NCBI RefSeq assembly: GCF_001625215.2
Contig: NC_030381.2
Coordinates: 1,389,131 to 1,453,130 of the forward strand
Length of the DNA stretch: 64,000 bases
Direction of reading: 5' to 3'
Source of the DNA: Daucus carota subsp. sativus
Lineage: Eukaryota > Streptophyta > Magnoliopsida > Apiales > Apiaceae
Numbering within the stretch: the stretch's first letter is position 1; the number at the start of each line of letters is the position of its first letter. Below, one piece after another: positions 10,885 through 24,500 of this stretch. The translations under genes were made by a program, and so were the position numbers. Below the pieces are notes generated by a model, which worked only from the letters and a program-made list of their open reading frames with translations, ran no database searches and was not told the DNA's origin.

Positions 10885-11227
10885 TCAGTACTCACAACAA
10901 ACAACAATGACTTTACCATTATTAAATAATGACAAATATGAGGATACAGAGCAATGTATTTAACTATTATTTTTATACAAAGGGAGACAAGAGGCGGATC
11001 TAAGATATACAATTATACATTACATGTCCAGCTCAGGATCCAATATTCAGAATATAGCAAAACAGCCCATTTCTGAAGAAATACATATCATATATTTGCA
11101 TTACAAAACAAATGGCACTTTGGCGGGAACCATCATCGTGGGAGAGCTTAACACGAATCAAAGAGTAGTATATGACAATTTGAAACAAATGAAGATACGC
11201 AATAAATTAATATGATAAAGAAAGGTC

Positions 11228-14200
11228 TCATCTCAAATTATCTGTAAATTCTTCGACAGCCTCTTGCACAAGATCTTCCAGCAACTTCACTTCAATTTCC
11301 TTGTGAAAACGGTCTATTTCCATCATCGCCTGGTCATTCCAACCTTTTTCAATCACATCCTTCCTCACCAATCTCTCCACAACCAGGCTATTGTTTTCCC
11401 AAATTTCACCCAAAACACAACTAACCTCGCCACAAAACCACTCCATCTGGGTCCACACAGAGTCAAATATTAACATCTGATCATGAACCCTATTAGAGGG
11501 CCTGCTTTTCCATGTATCCAACTCATGCACAGCTAATTCCACCAATGCTGCATTGACACAATCAAACACAAGCTTTTGCATTAATATTCTTTGCCCTCGC
11601 TTGGCCTCAGGCAACGTCTCCTTGTCAATTAGGCCTAAGTAATTGTCTCTCAATGATGGGTCCAATGGGCTCTCTAAGGAATGACACCTAGCCAAAAATG
11701 TGTCGAACTGCAATTCATTCCCAAATTTCGCTGCCGCTAATAGCGTCTGAACAAGTAAAGACAATTCTTGTCTTTCTTCCTCAGCATCTATCATAACCAC
11801 AGATGTTTTTGCAGGATATAGACTTGCAGTTTCTGTACAAGAATCCTTTTGCGAAAGAGTCCGAGCGATGGATCTTACTGGTGGAGATTTGTCGATCAGA
11901 TTGGCTTTACTAGAATACACGGGTGAATCAGACCCTGTTTAATAGAAAGGAACATCAGCAAATGTTCAATGCAACGGGAAACTAGAGGTGTTCTGTAGGA
12001 TTATTACCATTTCGGAGTAGACTGAAGTTGTCAGAGAATTCAGAGTCCCTGCGATCATCCTCTTGGAATGGAAGCTCCAAGACTGAGAATGAACTTGGTG
12101 TATCTTGGTACTCAATAGGATTTCTAGATGGACAAGGTTTTGTTGCGGAGATTTCAGCCTGCAAAATGTAGTAAATAAACATTCAATGATTATTGAAGAT
12201 GTAACATCAGAACCAATTCTGATGTCAATGGGTAATAAGAACGTAATCTGTAACATAAGAGTCAGAGTTACAGACATTAGGTGATCGTTATTGAAATAAG
12301 ATATAAGATATCAGGTAAAAGTTAGATATAAGACATTAGGTGCTGAGTAGGTGATACCTATGGAAATCAGATATCTCACTTTGTTATTAAAAATCTTTGG
12401 ACAAGTTCACGTACTTATCTTAGATATTTCATCTCACGTGTGACAAATTTTTTATCATTAGTGAACATAGCAGATAAGAGCAAAGACACATGCATTTCAA
12501 ATACCTTGGTATGAAGCAACCATTCTTCATTCTCCACACTGAATGAATGTGAAGGAGAAGCTTTGTTCCAAGATCCAAGTGGATCAGGCAATTCCCCCTG
12601 TTTAATAGCTAGATCAACTTCATATCCAGAAGGCTGACTTGGCAATTCAGCAGATTCAATTTCATCCCTAGAATTACTCGATTTCTGTTTACTGGATTTA
12701 TTTGTCCTGGGGAAAAATAAATTTGAAACTCTGCCCTTCAACAATGATTTCATGCTTCTTGTTTTTGTCAGATCCTTGGCAGCATCTGCTTTCTCCATCT
12801 TAGGATCTGAAACTTCTAAACTAATTCTGCCACCGTAGGCCGTAGAAGATGCAGGGACAGATTTTGATCTCAAAATATTCCTGGTAGGAGGATCACATTT
12901 ATCCTCATCATTCAAATCACTAGTGCAGCATGACCTGGATCCCCTGAACTCCTGTTCACTTCTAATAGAATCTTGCTCGGATATGACCGACCTTTTTATA
13001 TCAGAAAGAGCAAGCATCTCACCTAAAGTACTGGAGCTCCTTTTTACATGTTTTTGTTCTTGACTTCTATTAGATGCCATCATGGCCCATCTCTCAGAGA
13101 GTCGCTTCTTTGCTTCTCGACAAACTGACGACTCAGGAGAATAAGATGCACGACTGAAGGTGGAGAACGAATAAGGGCTACCAAGCCTATTAATGTAATC
13201 CCAAGAATGCCTGGAAGTTGGAGACATAGCCTCTGAATCACTAAGATTCTCCGCTGCAAATTCAATCTCAGATTTATCAAATGAACTTTCATCACCAGTA
13301 TAACCATTGCAAAACACAGAAGGGAGCAGTGTTTCATCCCTTCTTTGATGACTCAAATTTTCACACATTTGCCGAGTAATCTCCTTTGCCATTTCTCTTG
13401 ATTCTTTAGCATCATTTTCCTCGAACTCCACATACTGATCTTCAACATGTAATGCCTTTGTTGACGGAGAAAGAGGTGAAATAACAGCAGTAATGTCATG
13501 GGACTTCCCAGGGCTAGGTTTTAGCACCACTATTCGAGTTGCTTGCACCCGACTATCTTCAAGTTTACATGTTGGTGGAGGAGAAAATCCAGGAATGCTT
13601 AGCCTGTTGATCTGACTGAACTCAGAACTTTCATTTATTTGTTCTTCATCCTTCTTCCCCAAATCAGTAACTTTATAGCTATCCACCATTTTTGCGGGTT
13701 TCAGAATGGTTATGCGCTTCGTCTCAGAAGGCAGGGGATTAGAATGCAAATCAGACAGTTGCTGCGAGAACATTGAGTTTGGTTCTTGGAGAAATTTGAG
13801 GAATGAATCTTTGTTGGAACTTAAAACCTCTAAAGCATCCCGAAACTGCTTGGACTGACGAAGCTTTTCATCTGTAGAAAGACGCTTTAATTCAATAAAA
13901 TTCTGACGAACAAGAGCCATCTTTTTTTCAACTGAACGCCCGTCGAATCTTTCTTTATGAGGTGAGTTATGCCTAACAAATTTATTGTGTGATTGTTGTA
14001 TTTCATAAACATCTTTGTACCCATTTTGCTCTTGATACTGATGAATTTCCTGCTCCTCCTTCCACGAACCAAAAGATGCAAAAGATTGGCTGCGTGAAGA
14101 ACCTCTCGAATGGTTTTGTTGCGAAGCTGTATAAGACTGCTGAAGTGGGAGGGTGTCAAGCCCCATCAGCCTTGCAACCACACTTGGCGGCTTTTGCTTA

Positions 14201-15016
14201 GAATCCACTTCTTTAGACATTTCTTGAGCTATAAGCATTTTTATAGGTGTCCTATGTGACTTCCTATTCAGTGAGGTACTTTGCAACTCAGAGATAGCCT
14301 GCAAATTCCAGCACAATTTCACAAGTGTCAATGTACCATGAAGAAAACACTTCAACTTATTAATTAAAGAATATAATTCAAATAATTGGCTGCTTCATAC
14401 TTTAGTACCCCATTCTAAAATTTAAGCTGTCAGATATCCAAATTTACTAAGTTCAGTATGTATTCTCAAACAGATTCTCCACAATTATAATTTGTAGTTT
14501 ATTATGAATAGCTTCACTTTGTAACTGAAAGTTTTCTTATATTAATTTGGTTCTTCTGTAACAGATGGAGATTTGCCAACACCATACTTAAAACTTACCA
14601 TTTTATCTTCTATCTGATCCTCAGCGAGACTCATTCCTGAAACATCTGAGTGACTCCTTGTCAAAGGGGGTCCTGTTCACGAGATACTAGATCGTAAACA
14701 TATTCTCCAGTGTTGTTAGAGACAATATCCAATCCCACAATTGTATCAAAAAATGCAAGTCTTTTCACATATTTAGGAATTCATTGTTCATTAATCATTA
14801 GTGATCTTTTATCATTTACAATATAATAGCTAAAACGGGTAGGAATCTGAAACACAATAAGGAATTTACCATTATGATGAGGCTTATCCATCAACAGTCT
14901 ATTTCCTGGCATGCCTGCACTCGGTTCAAAAACGTTGACTACACGTCCCTAACATCCTAGATAAGGTATCTCGATATTGTGAGTTTTGTGATTCTGAATT
15001 CCATTCATTTTAACAC
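11228..15016 (-). CDS. TRM/DUF4378 family protein (TRM20/TRM17-like), with an in-frame stop at codon 20
   Basis: TRM proteins recruit TON1 and PP2A to cortical microtubules and shape cell division and growth. Exons are 14870-15016 (ATG at 15006-15008), 14599-14672, 12505-14298, 12008-12158 and 11228-11934. All phases fit, giving 955 codons. Family marks in order are an N-terminal PGNRLLMDKPH segment, PPSVVARLMGLDTLP, the DUF3741-type stretch around KQFRDALEVLSSNKDSFLKF, a serine-rich middle, and the C-terminal DUF4378 region ending near LVQEAVEEFTDNLR. Oddity: in exon 1 the family sequence GCLGRMVN appears as GC-stop-GRVVN, with TAG at 14949-14951. The next in-frame ATG is at 14910-14912. Either a shorter protein is made, or this allele is damaged, or there is a base error. 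A leader intron probably separates exon 1 from a 5' UTR near 15,957-16,100. Confidence 0.85.
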
Positions 15017-16349
15017 CTGAGAAAAAGTATCATAGAATATTAATACCAAGATAAAGAACCTAACAAATTATTGTATTTGCACTAGAAGAAAAACTTAAGA
15101 GAAGAAACAATCAACATACCAACAAACTAGTATACAAAGACCCGCGAAATATGATGCTTCCTCGGGATACAATAATAATTTATCTCTTTTATTTCACAGT
15201 TCATAACATCTATTTCAATCAACCAAACTGACAGAAAAACTGCAGAAGAATAAATCGAATCTATAAGGAGATCAATACATATAATTTGGTTGTTAAGAGG
15301 TCAATTACAAAATTTCCGAGATGTACTAGACTGCAATGGTAGAAAACTAGAAATAGATGGAGAAACATTGTCAAAGACAATTGCACATTAGTGGAAAACA
15401 ACCTTGATTTGTGTCAAATTAAGCATCATTTCTACATTTTATCAATGCTTAATAAGGAAGATCAATTTTACACTTTACAAGTAGTAATATTGTATAACTA
15501 CCTCAAAATTCACAAATTTTACTCTAAATTATTGGTTAGCACAAAACTGAAGGAAAATTGCTGCAAAATGCAGTTAACAAGAAACATAATAAAGCAAAGC
15601 GAAGAGTGAAAGTTGCGATCTTTTATTCTTATTATTAATTGTTTTGTTATTTTGAAGATAAAGTTGCAATCTTTGTAGTTAAGCAAGAGAATAAAAACAA
15701 AGAATATAAATCTTGGGTGAAAAAGGTGAAGGTTCAGACAAACCCCACGAATCCAGATTAAAGAAAGAGTTGAAAAAGCTGCAAATTATGTATTAGAAGC
15801 ATAAAAAGTGAATCTTTAGAGAGAGAAAGTGAGAAAGAGAATCACATTCCATTCCAACATCTTAAGAGATCGAAGAAAACACAATTATACACATACATAC
15901 AGAGAGAGAGGGGGGAGGGGGAGAGAGAGACAGAGAGAGAGAGGGGGAGGGAGGGACCTTGTGATGAGTGGGTTGGCCGGAAAATGACAGTCCGGTGAGA
16001 TATAATGCCGGAGATTCACCGGATTTAAACGGCTAGTAGAGGCAGTTATCTTGGCTGTGCACCGACTTTGACGGACTCTGATTTGGTGGTGTTTATTGTG
16101 TGATTCTTGTAGTATGACTTTAATTTACGTCTATATAGAAGAATCTGAGTAGAAAAGAAAGTCAATTATTTATTTTAATTATAAAAGTTATTACTATTAT
16201 TATTGTGCACTTATCTCTCTATTTTTATTTTTATTAAGATGTGCCTGTGATGAATTGATGAGAACATGACTGTGGTAGTTACTTATATGAGCAATATGGA
16301 ATGAGAAGATATAGCAAATAGTACATGCCTTTGAATATGTATTAATATA
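15017..16349 (-). promoter_or_regulatory. 5' leader intron, untranslated exon and promoter region of the TRM gene
   Basis: An untranslated first exon probably ends at CACAAG before GTCCCTCCC at about 15958. It is followed by a CT microsatellite (GA on the plus strand, about 15899-15957) and a long leader intron ending at the acceptor CTCAG before 15016. TTCTATATAG on the minus strand at about 16131-16140 is a TATA candidate. No CDS is seen here. The leader boundaries are inferred from splice signals only. Confidence 0.45.
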
Positions 16350-17576
16350 GGGAAAATAGATTTTTTTGCCACCTAACTTATTATTTGTTTAGAAACCTAC
16401 CACTGAACTATAATTTTTTTCTTTTTTGCCACTAATGTTAGGTTCGGATTTTTTTTTGTCACTAACGTTAGGTTTGGATTTGATTGTTAACACTATGTTA
16501 TTCTTTTTAGAGTTAATTGCATTTGGCACCACTTTGATTTCAGCATGTTGCACATTGCACCTAATAGTTTTGGAATAAACACTATGCAGCCCCTTACTTT
16601 TAACCCGTAGACACTTTGCACCCTTTCCATTATCTTCTGCCGTTATCGTTAACTTTTGAAGAGGCATTTTGAGAAATTTTATTATATTTAATTAAAATCA
16701 GACCTTTATTTAAATTTTCTGACCATCCAAACGATATTTTTCGGAAATCTATTTTTCGGTAGTCTGCAATATAATAGTGATCCGTGTCTATATCTTTATA
16801 TGTAGTACTCCATATGTGTCATAGGTAGTTTATCTTAGAGGACGAGAGTACGGATTTTTTTTACTCAGAAAGGAAATCTCAAAATTAACTTATGGAACTA
16901 TATTTATAAAAAGTGGGAACCTTAAAATACGTGACAAGTAGTGGTAAAGAACTATAAAGTCAAGTGATACTATATATTTGTGGAGTCTTAAAATAATTCA
17001 TAAAACTAAATTTTTTAGGTTCTTAAAATGCCTGTTAAACTCTCATACTTCAAGGTAAACTAGCTAAGGGACATATAGATGACTGTATATAATGTTATAG
17101 ACACATATCATATCACCATAATATTGCAGACTACCACTATGTTTTTATAATGCTAAAAAAATAACATATTGTTAATAATCAAATCAAAACATAACGTTAG
17201 TGACAAAAAAATCCAAAGTTTTCTGAAGGAAAAAAAACCAACATTAAATTTTATTCAGAAAAAATAAACTAAAATAATTTTTGAATTTTTTTGGAGTCTC
17301 AAAATGCGTGTCCAACTCTCGTCCTTCAAGGTTAACTACCTAGGACACTACATAAAGATATAGACACATATCAGATCGCCATTATATTGCATACTAACAC
17401 TATATTTTAATAATACTAAAAAAATAACATAGTGTTAATAATCAAATCCGAACCTAACGTTAGTGACAAAAAAAAAGTCCGAACCTAACATTAGTGACAA
17501 AAAAGAAAAAAATTATAGTTCAGTGGTAGGTTTCTAAACAAATAATAAGTTGGGTGACAAAAAAATCTATTTTCCC
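16350..17576. mobile_element. Mutator-like foldback element, 1227 bp
   Basis: Long inverted ends start GGGAAAATAGATTTTTTTGC and run about 160 bp. They are flanked by a perfect 9-bp duplication ATTAATATA (16341-16349 and 17577-17585). A roughly 200-bp internal segment is present twice in direct order (about 17020-17220 and 17293-17490), with the outer TIR motif AACCTAACGTTAGTGACAAA repeated in each. Near 16511 a piece opening GAGTTAATTGCA resembles the MITE at 8244. No transposase is present. Confidence 0.92.
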
Positions 17577-17585
17577 ATTAATATA

Positions 17586-19222
17586 CTACGAATTTATATA
17601 GTATTTAATTGGCCGATGGTGATATATTGGACATTCAATTAGCTAGAATTTATTTCATAAAAATTGAATTCGATAAGAATTTAATTAGTATTTTATTAGA
17701 AGTTATTAATTTTAAAGTATTTTTATAATTAAAATTTATGTATATAATCCAAACACTAAAATTGTAAAATAAAATTAGGATGATTAAATTGATTGAATGT
17801 TCGATTTTTAGAATGACTATGGAATTTTGCCCGCGCTACGCGTGCGGAATCCTTGAAAACTTAGATTAATTTTATTAGCGTGATTAAATTTGTAGGCGTT
17901 ACGCGTGCGGCAATCTTTGAAGAACTTAGTTAACTTTATGAGCGTTATTAATTCGTAGGATATGATGACTCGGAAGGATTATAAAAATAGAAAAAACGGA
18001 GGGAGTAAATCATTTTGCTGGATAAGTACCCAAGTTTTGTGTAGAAGTGTGAAACGCGAGTTCTGGGTGTTTGACTAAGGGGGTCTCCCTCATTTATCGG
18101 ACGTGCTAGGACAGCGGGGTAAGTAACAGCTAGATTGTGTAAAATTGGTGTTTCATAAAATCTGGACCGTTGAAGATAGAATAAACAGAGTTAAAAGTAG
18201 ATGACCGCACTACCAAACGCCAACCACTATATTAGATATTTTGCTAGACTATTCTATCAACCAAATAAATACTTTATAGTTTAATACTGCTATCTAATTC
18301 TAGGTTGAGTATCGAATTGTTGTTATAGAACTGATATGCTGCGAGAAAGGAAGTTGATAAAGAAGTGTTGTGAAATTTTTTCTGGTATTTTTAATGAATA
18401 TAATTTTCGGTGTTTGCCACCGAAAAGAAAAGTGTTTTCTAAATATATCGGAAATCTACTTTTTCTGAAAAATAGTTCAGAAAGTTATGTTTATTTTTTT
18501 TTAAGTAATATTTATCTGTGTTTAAAAAGAAAAGTGTTTTCTAAAATATATCAGAATATTTTCTTAAAAATTATTGAAAAAACAATCTAAGTCCGAGCAA
18601 ACCGGCGTTTGGGGTTTTTTCTGATCACCATCGTAATTTTGAAATGTGAGTAGTAACTATTCATCGAGTCCTGCCTAGAACTAGAAGGGATTCTTGCCTA
18701 CTTTTATTTATCCATTGACGGAGACGTTTATCAACAAAACCAACAATGAGAAAAGTTGATCGGATCAGCTAGACATCTCTACTCTGTCACTCAAGTACCT
18801 AGCATCCTATGCTTCCAGAGTTCCAGTTCTACTAATGCGTACACTACAAGATGCGCATCTGGTTTTGGTTCGAACTACTTTTTTTTTTTTTGCTAATTTT
18901 TTTTTTCAAATTATTTTACATTATCATTTTTGAAATCCACATATATATGAGTAACATGGACAATAAATTATATTGCAAGATGTTAATAACTTACAGACCC
19001 TAATTGCCAGTTGCCAGACACATATTTAGTCAAAATGCGTTCGATCAATCATCAAAAATCAAAAGTAAGAAAATATCACAACATGAAAAATCAAAAATAT
19101 GAATGTAAAATATCCCATGTTTAAATAATAACTATATTTTGTGAAAATTAATAATAGAATCCGACAAGGAGGGACTATCAGCGAGTTCAAGAATATCTCA
19201 TACAAGCACGAGTCAAATCCTA
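17586..19222. other. Intergenic DNA with a small tandem GC-rich motif
   Basis: Two copies of a unit of about 65 bp carrying TACGCGTGCGG occur at about 17830-17965 within otherwise AT-rich sequence. A lone CGGAGGGAGTA near 17997 may be one end of a lost Stowaway element. No gene is recognised. Confidence 0.45.
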
Positions 19223-19544
19223 CTCCCTCCTTCCCACTTATTTCTATACGCTTTTTTAGATGTCTCATCATTTTTATACATTCCAAAAATAGCAATTTTT
19301 TATAATATAAAACACTATTACACCCACTATTTTTTTCCACAGATCTCTATTTTATAATAATAAAAACATTATTACACCAACTAACTTACTCACTATATCA
19401 AATATATTATTTAAAATTAATGAATTTCATCACTTCACTTACTTTTCGTCTAATTTCACTTATTTTTTACATTTTTTCTAAGTCTCTGTGTTCCAACCAT
19501 ATGTGTCCCAATCAAGTGTAGACAATTGATTGGGATGGAGGGAG
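19223..19544. mobile_element. Stowaway-like MITE, about 322 bp
   Basis: The left end CTCCCTCCTTCCCACTTATT and the right end TTGATTGGGATGGAGGGAG are inverted copies. The left TA is present, but the right flank reads TC, so the duplication has decayed. Confidence 0.75.
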
Positions 19545-21587
19545 TCCCTGATACACTATAGTATATGTATGAGGTTGGCATTTAAAGAATAGATTTGAGG
19601 AATATCATTCAATGGCCACTAACTAAACAAATCAATTTCAAGGGTCAAATGTATGCATAGCCATGCATTTTTCCGTAAAAGAAGAGTCACTGTCGTAATG
19701 GTTCTAATGCATCTTTCAGAGGCCTTGACAATGGAATTTAACAACGATTAAAATATATACAAATCATGCATGGATTGTGGATGGAGATTGTAGACGCAAA
19801 CGTTCAAGCTATCTATTTTTTGTTTTTAATACAAAAGATCCCACCGCCGGGACTCGTGATTAGTCATATAAATACTTGAAATTATGTTGCCTTGCAACTA
19901 CTTATAACTTGACCCACTTTATTTATTTACTCACATCAATCATGTCCTCAATTTGAAATTTGTAGACAAGACAAGACGCAAGAGTGTAATTTTGAAATGT
20001 GAATGATTAGGTAAATGAATTGGTTAAACACGTTCTCTCTGATATTACGCGAGCTGAAAGCTGATATATAAAACGAAAAAATAAATTTAAAGTTCGACAA
20101 CAGCAAAAAAATCAACACGGCATACTAACAAGACATTTGATCAGTTTTACCGCTCGCTCGGGGCAAATAATACTTCCTCCTGTGTTACATCAACATTCCA
20201 CTTTTCACACATATATAAAAATCTCAGATAAGTACTTTCACATAATATTTCTTATAACTTTTATTCGATAGAAAAATTCTAATGTTTGATAGAAAATACA
20301 AAAACAAAATATAATACGAGAGTAACTCTATTGAACATATTCAAATCCGCAAAACATTAAGGATAAATGATATGTAAACTGAACATATTCAAATCGCATA
20401 AATAGTGAAAGGCTTAAATTAATTAGGATCTTCTAGAGCCAAATCAGAAAATTTATTCACGAAAGTAATTAAAGACCATGACGTTATTTTAAAGCATATG
20501 GTTGGTTTGACTTGGCAAAGAAGGGTCACGGACTCGAGGGTGGAGCTGGGTTGGGTTATCTAGGCTTCTCTTTCACAGATTTCTTCTCCTTATATCCATC
20601 AATTTTTTTATACCAGAAATATGTCTGAGAAATTCAGAAACTTAAACGTGCTCTGTGCATTCTATTCAGTGAGTAAAGTGACTGTTTGTTACAGTGCCTC
20701 ATCCTACCTCCCCAAGAGATATGCACTGCCAGACAGCCTCTTGTTTAAAATATACATCTAACATCAAATGGTAAATCAACATACATTACAAGCACAAGTG
20801 GTGGAAACGAGTAGATCACAATTGTAAATTCAGCTATGACTTCCATACCTCTTTGAGTTGTACATTGGGGAAGCTCAGCATTTGCATTAGGCACGATAGA
20901 CTGACCAGCAGCTTCAGGCACCTCGCCTATTCACAGCTCTACCTGTAAAATATTTAACTGTTACTTTTATACCCAAGTCCTTGCTGTAATATTTGCTTGT
21001 ATTTTCTGTTATCAAAGGGCAACTGCACGAATATTACCGCACCTAGCATATATATCAAATGTAGGCTCAGATTTACAATTACAGTTGGATAGTTTAAACA
21101 GTGGTTTGGGACAAGTATATCAACATGTAATCAGCTCAAAGAAATACCAGGCAGGCTCAGCCTGGAATCTAAGATATACAAACTTTTGCTGGTAAAAACA
21201 ACAGTGCTTTAGTTGAATGTAAGATTCCCTGATAATCAAAGAAAGGACGATCATAAAAACATAAAGAACTTATAACTTCACTAAGGATCACATAAACTGA
21301 TTGACTGGTCACATAATTGTAGCTTCAATTTGTAAGTTTATCTCGGAAGAAACACACATAGTAGTCAACCTTTTTCAGACGAACTCTACTCGATGGTCTA
21401 GATTCCGTATGTTAGTTTGTATAGATAACTGGATCATCCAATCCACACGAAGTTTTTTCTATATTTATAATCAATGTTATCGCAAAAAGAATCACATACC
21501 ATTGACAGATAGAGTCCATGGCGCCAACACTGTCAGTTTATATATCATCTTGATCAGAACAGCCGAATCTTACGTGTGCATGTGGTA
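19545..21587. other. Intergenic and probable 3' UTR of the next gene
   Basis: 19,545-20,650 is AT-rich with no gene seen. About 20,670-20,945 on the minus strand follows an acceptor-like TTTTACAG and stays open in one frame after an early stop (IGEVPEAAGQSIVPNANAEL...). It may be a 3' UTR exon or a former coding exon of the gene that ends at 21588. Confidence 0.4.
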
Positions 21588-24500
21588 TTACTCAAATTCG
21601 CATTCATTGTCTTCATCAGCTTCTGTATGATAGCTTTCAAGGATAGGAAATCCGCAACTTGTTCTATGCCTCTGTAAAGAAACCCTGGTGTCACGAGCTC
21701 TCTCAATATTAAGGGCGGACAAGTCTTGAAAGTTAAGGCTATCAGGGTAATCACTGGTGCAGCTTGGCTCGTATAGAAAACACTCCTTATCCTCTTCAAC
21801 AAAGCATGCGGAAGGTCCAACATGCTGGGGATTTTGATAAGCATGGAGCAAAGATAACTGATTTTCGGTAGAGTAATCACTTACCGTTAAGTGCTTCTCT
21901 CCCAGCTCTCGGTCTAGCCTTGTTGAAAAGAAGAGGGACTCCTGATCATGAAAACTGTTTTCACAGATAACTTTGTTCAGATTCCAAAAGTGGTCTTGGG
22001 AGGATAATACATCACTTCTGAATCCTGAGTGATTGTTCATTGAGAAATCCTCCGATGGACCATAAAGATACTTTAGTGAGTCTAAATCACACGAGAATGG
22101 TACTGGAAAATGGTCGAGCTTTGCGTAAAGACAATCCTCATATTCAAAGTATCTCCCAGAATTGCTAGTGGAGCGAAAGTTTGTTGAACTGGGTGGCGCT
22201 AATGAATTGCAGTTTAAGAAATAACTTGAAACCAAAGAAGATGAAGACAATGCATTCTCATCTTCCGTATGATGACTCTGCCAGTGATCACTGTCCCCAG
22301 AATGTGCCAATAAATTCACATTTCTATTGTAAAACGAAATCGATAAATCTTGTTCATCTTTTTCACTGCTATGATCCCAACCTAATAGAAGAGCATGTGG
22401 TTCTCTCTCAATTAGAGAATCATTTGTATCAGTGCATGTGTCGAAGTTCTTGGGATGGTTTGCCAAGGCAATCGATCCATAATTTTCTAGTTGCAACTGA
22501 AAACATGGATTGCTTTCTTGGAACAAGCTCTTGGTAAATGAGGCGTCTCTATAAGGGTCAGATTTCACATATGTGCAAGGAAAATAAGTTTTAATGGGGT
22601 AAGTAGTTGAAGGAAAGTCTGCATTAACATTATCCAATTCCGGTAGAATCACATCACAGTGGCTTTCAGACATATATCGTGTGAAACCATAATCCTGGTA
22701 CCCAGCATTTTCAAATTCCAAGTGATTTGTATGCTTCCGCCAATGTCCCATTGGATGTATATTATCACGAGGTAACAAAGGTAACTGATTTCGGGCACTA
22801 TTACTTTCAGGGAAAAAGTTCTCGGTAATAGGGGCATCTATTTTATGGTAAGGTTTCATATTAATGCAGGAAGAATAAGACTTAACGGGGTAAGATGTCA
22901 AAGGAGAGTCTCCACCCCCAGTTTCCAAATCTGGGAGAACCACATCTCTGCAACTTTCATACAAATTTTGTGTGAAAGAATAATCTTCATACGCAGCATC
23001 TTCAGATTCCATTAAGTGGTATTTAAGCATCCCATAGTGTCCCCTGGAATGTTGTGTATTATCATCATCATTGGGAATCCAAGGTGACTGATCCCGGGCA
23101 CTAATATCTGCTTGACTATATTTTGGCTCCCAATCACGCTGCAAGAAGACACAATTATCAGCACAAATATCAAATTTTAAGCTTTGAATAGCAAGTGTCG
23201 CATATTCACATCAAAGCTGAAAAATCATACATTCTCTTTATTGTCTTCAGGAAACAGGCGATTGAGGAGCATAGAGACCAAACTGAACCTAAGAATATTA
23301 AACTGAGTCCGAGATATTAACAACAAAAATTAACAGAAGATTAATGAATAGTAATGTGGATACCCCTCTGAAGAGAGCTCGTCAATTTCCTTATGTAAAG
23401 TACCAGAAACCCACTGAAGTAATCTTTGCCTCTTTAAGCCAAAGATTCCTTTGTCACAATGCTGCACTCCTACAAGTCAAGGAAAACTTCAATTCTCGTA
23501 CATAAAACATTACACTGATTGCTGTGCAAATTGATGAGAAACAGTAGACATGTTTGAATTCTGGTCATTAGAGTAATAGTAATCGCTTGTAAAAGTTTTC
23601 TTTTAGTTACCAAAAAGATGATGGGAGGAGAACATGGATGCTTGAGAATTTATGAAATGCTACAATTTTCATTTTAACTCCTATTCTCTAAGCAACAAAT
23701 TAATTTAACAGAATCCTGAAATATGACCATCATACAACAATTCTCCGAGAATAATAAATGGTTCTCCCCTCCACATCCTTACTGTGAAAACTATTTATCT
23801 AAGAGCGCTTTCACAAACTTATAGCATGACACAATCTAAGATAAATAGCAATTTTAGAGAGTTGCCCTTTCGACAAATATTCATAAACCTTCAGAACCAA
23901 AAGGATCTTTTTTTTTTCAATAAATTCACTGACTGCATCAGATCCAACAAGATAGCATTGAATAAGTTCATGTTCCTGCTTAGTTGTGGCCACTCTTTAC
24001 AAAAATATGATAAAATCACAAAAAGTCTAAGGCAATGATCAAAGAGCAATAAATGGCTAATGTAGAGCAAACCTGTATTATTTGGGTAACTCCGTGAAAA
24101 TGAGGGCCAATGATTGTGGTTACTTGGTATAGTAACCTTTTCGTTCAGCAACGGTAAAATAATGTCTTTGTCGCTAGTTTCTACCATGTTGTTTATCTCT
24201 GCAGCATAATAACAAGTGTATAAGGAGGAAGAAAAAGTAACACATATATTCTTTAATTTCCAACAAATTAACATTTATTTTCTCGAAAGGCCAACTATGC
24301 CCACCAGAGCTCTTTGGTGCACGAACAGGAGGTGTTAAGCAAGGCTGATCGCCAGATCTTTTAGTTCCAATTGGAACTGACGACTTCGGTTCATTAAACA
24401 TTGGTTGTAGCTTCACTCTTTTCTCTGCATATTATTAAGATAATAGCAGCGATATCAGAAAAAGATTCCGCATACTTTCCCAGTCCAATTTGGAGATCAG

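Noticed and set aside
18336..18590. An 84-codon open frame with repeated KRKVFSK
   Set aside because: AT-rich sequence with a small internal duplication; no gene signals.
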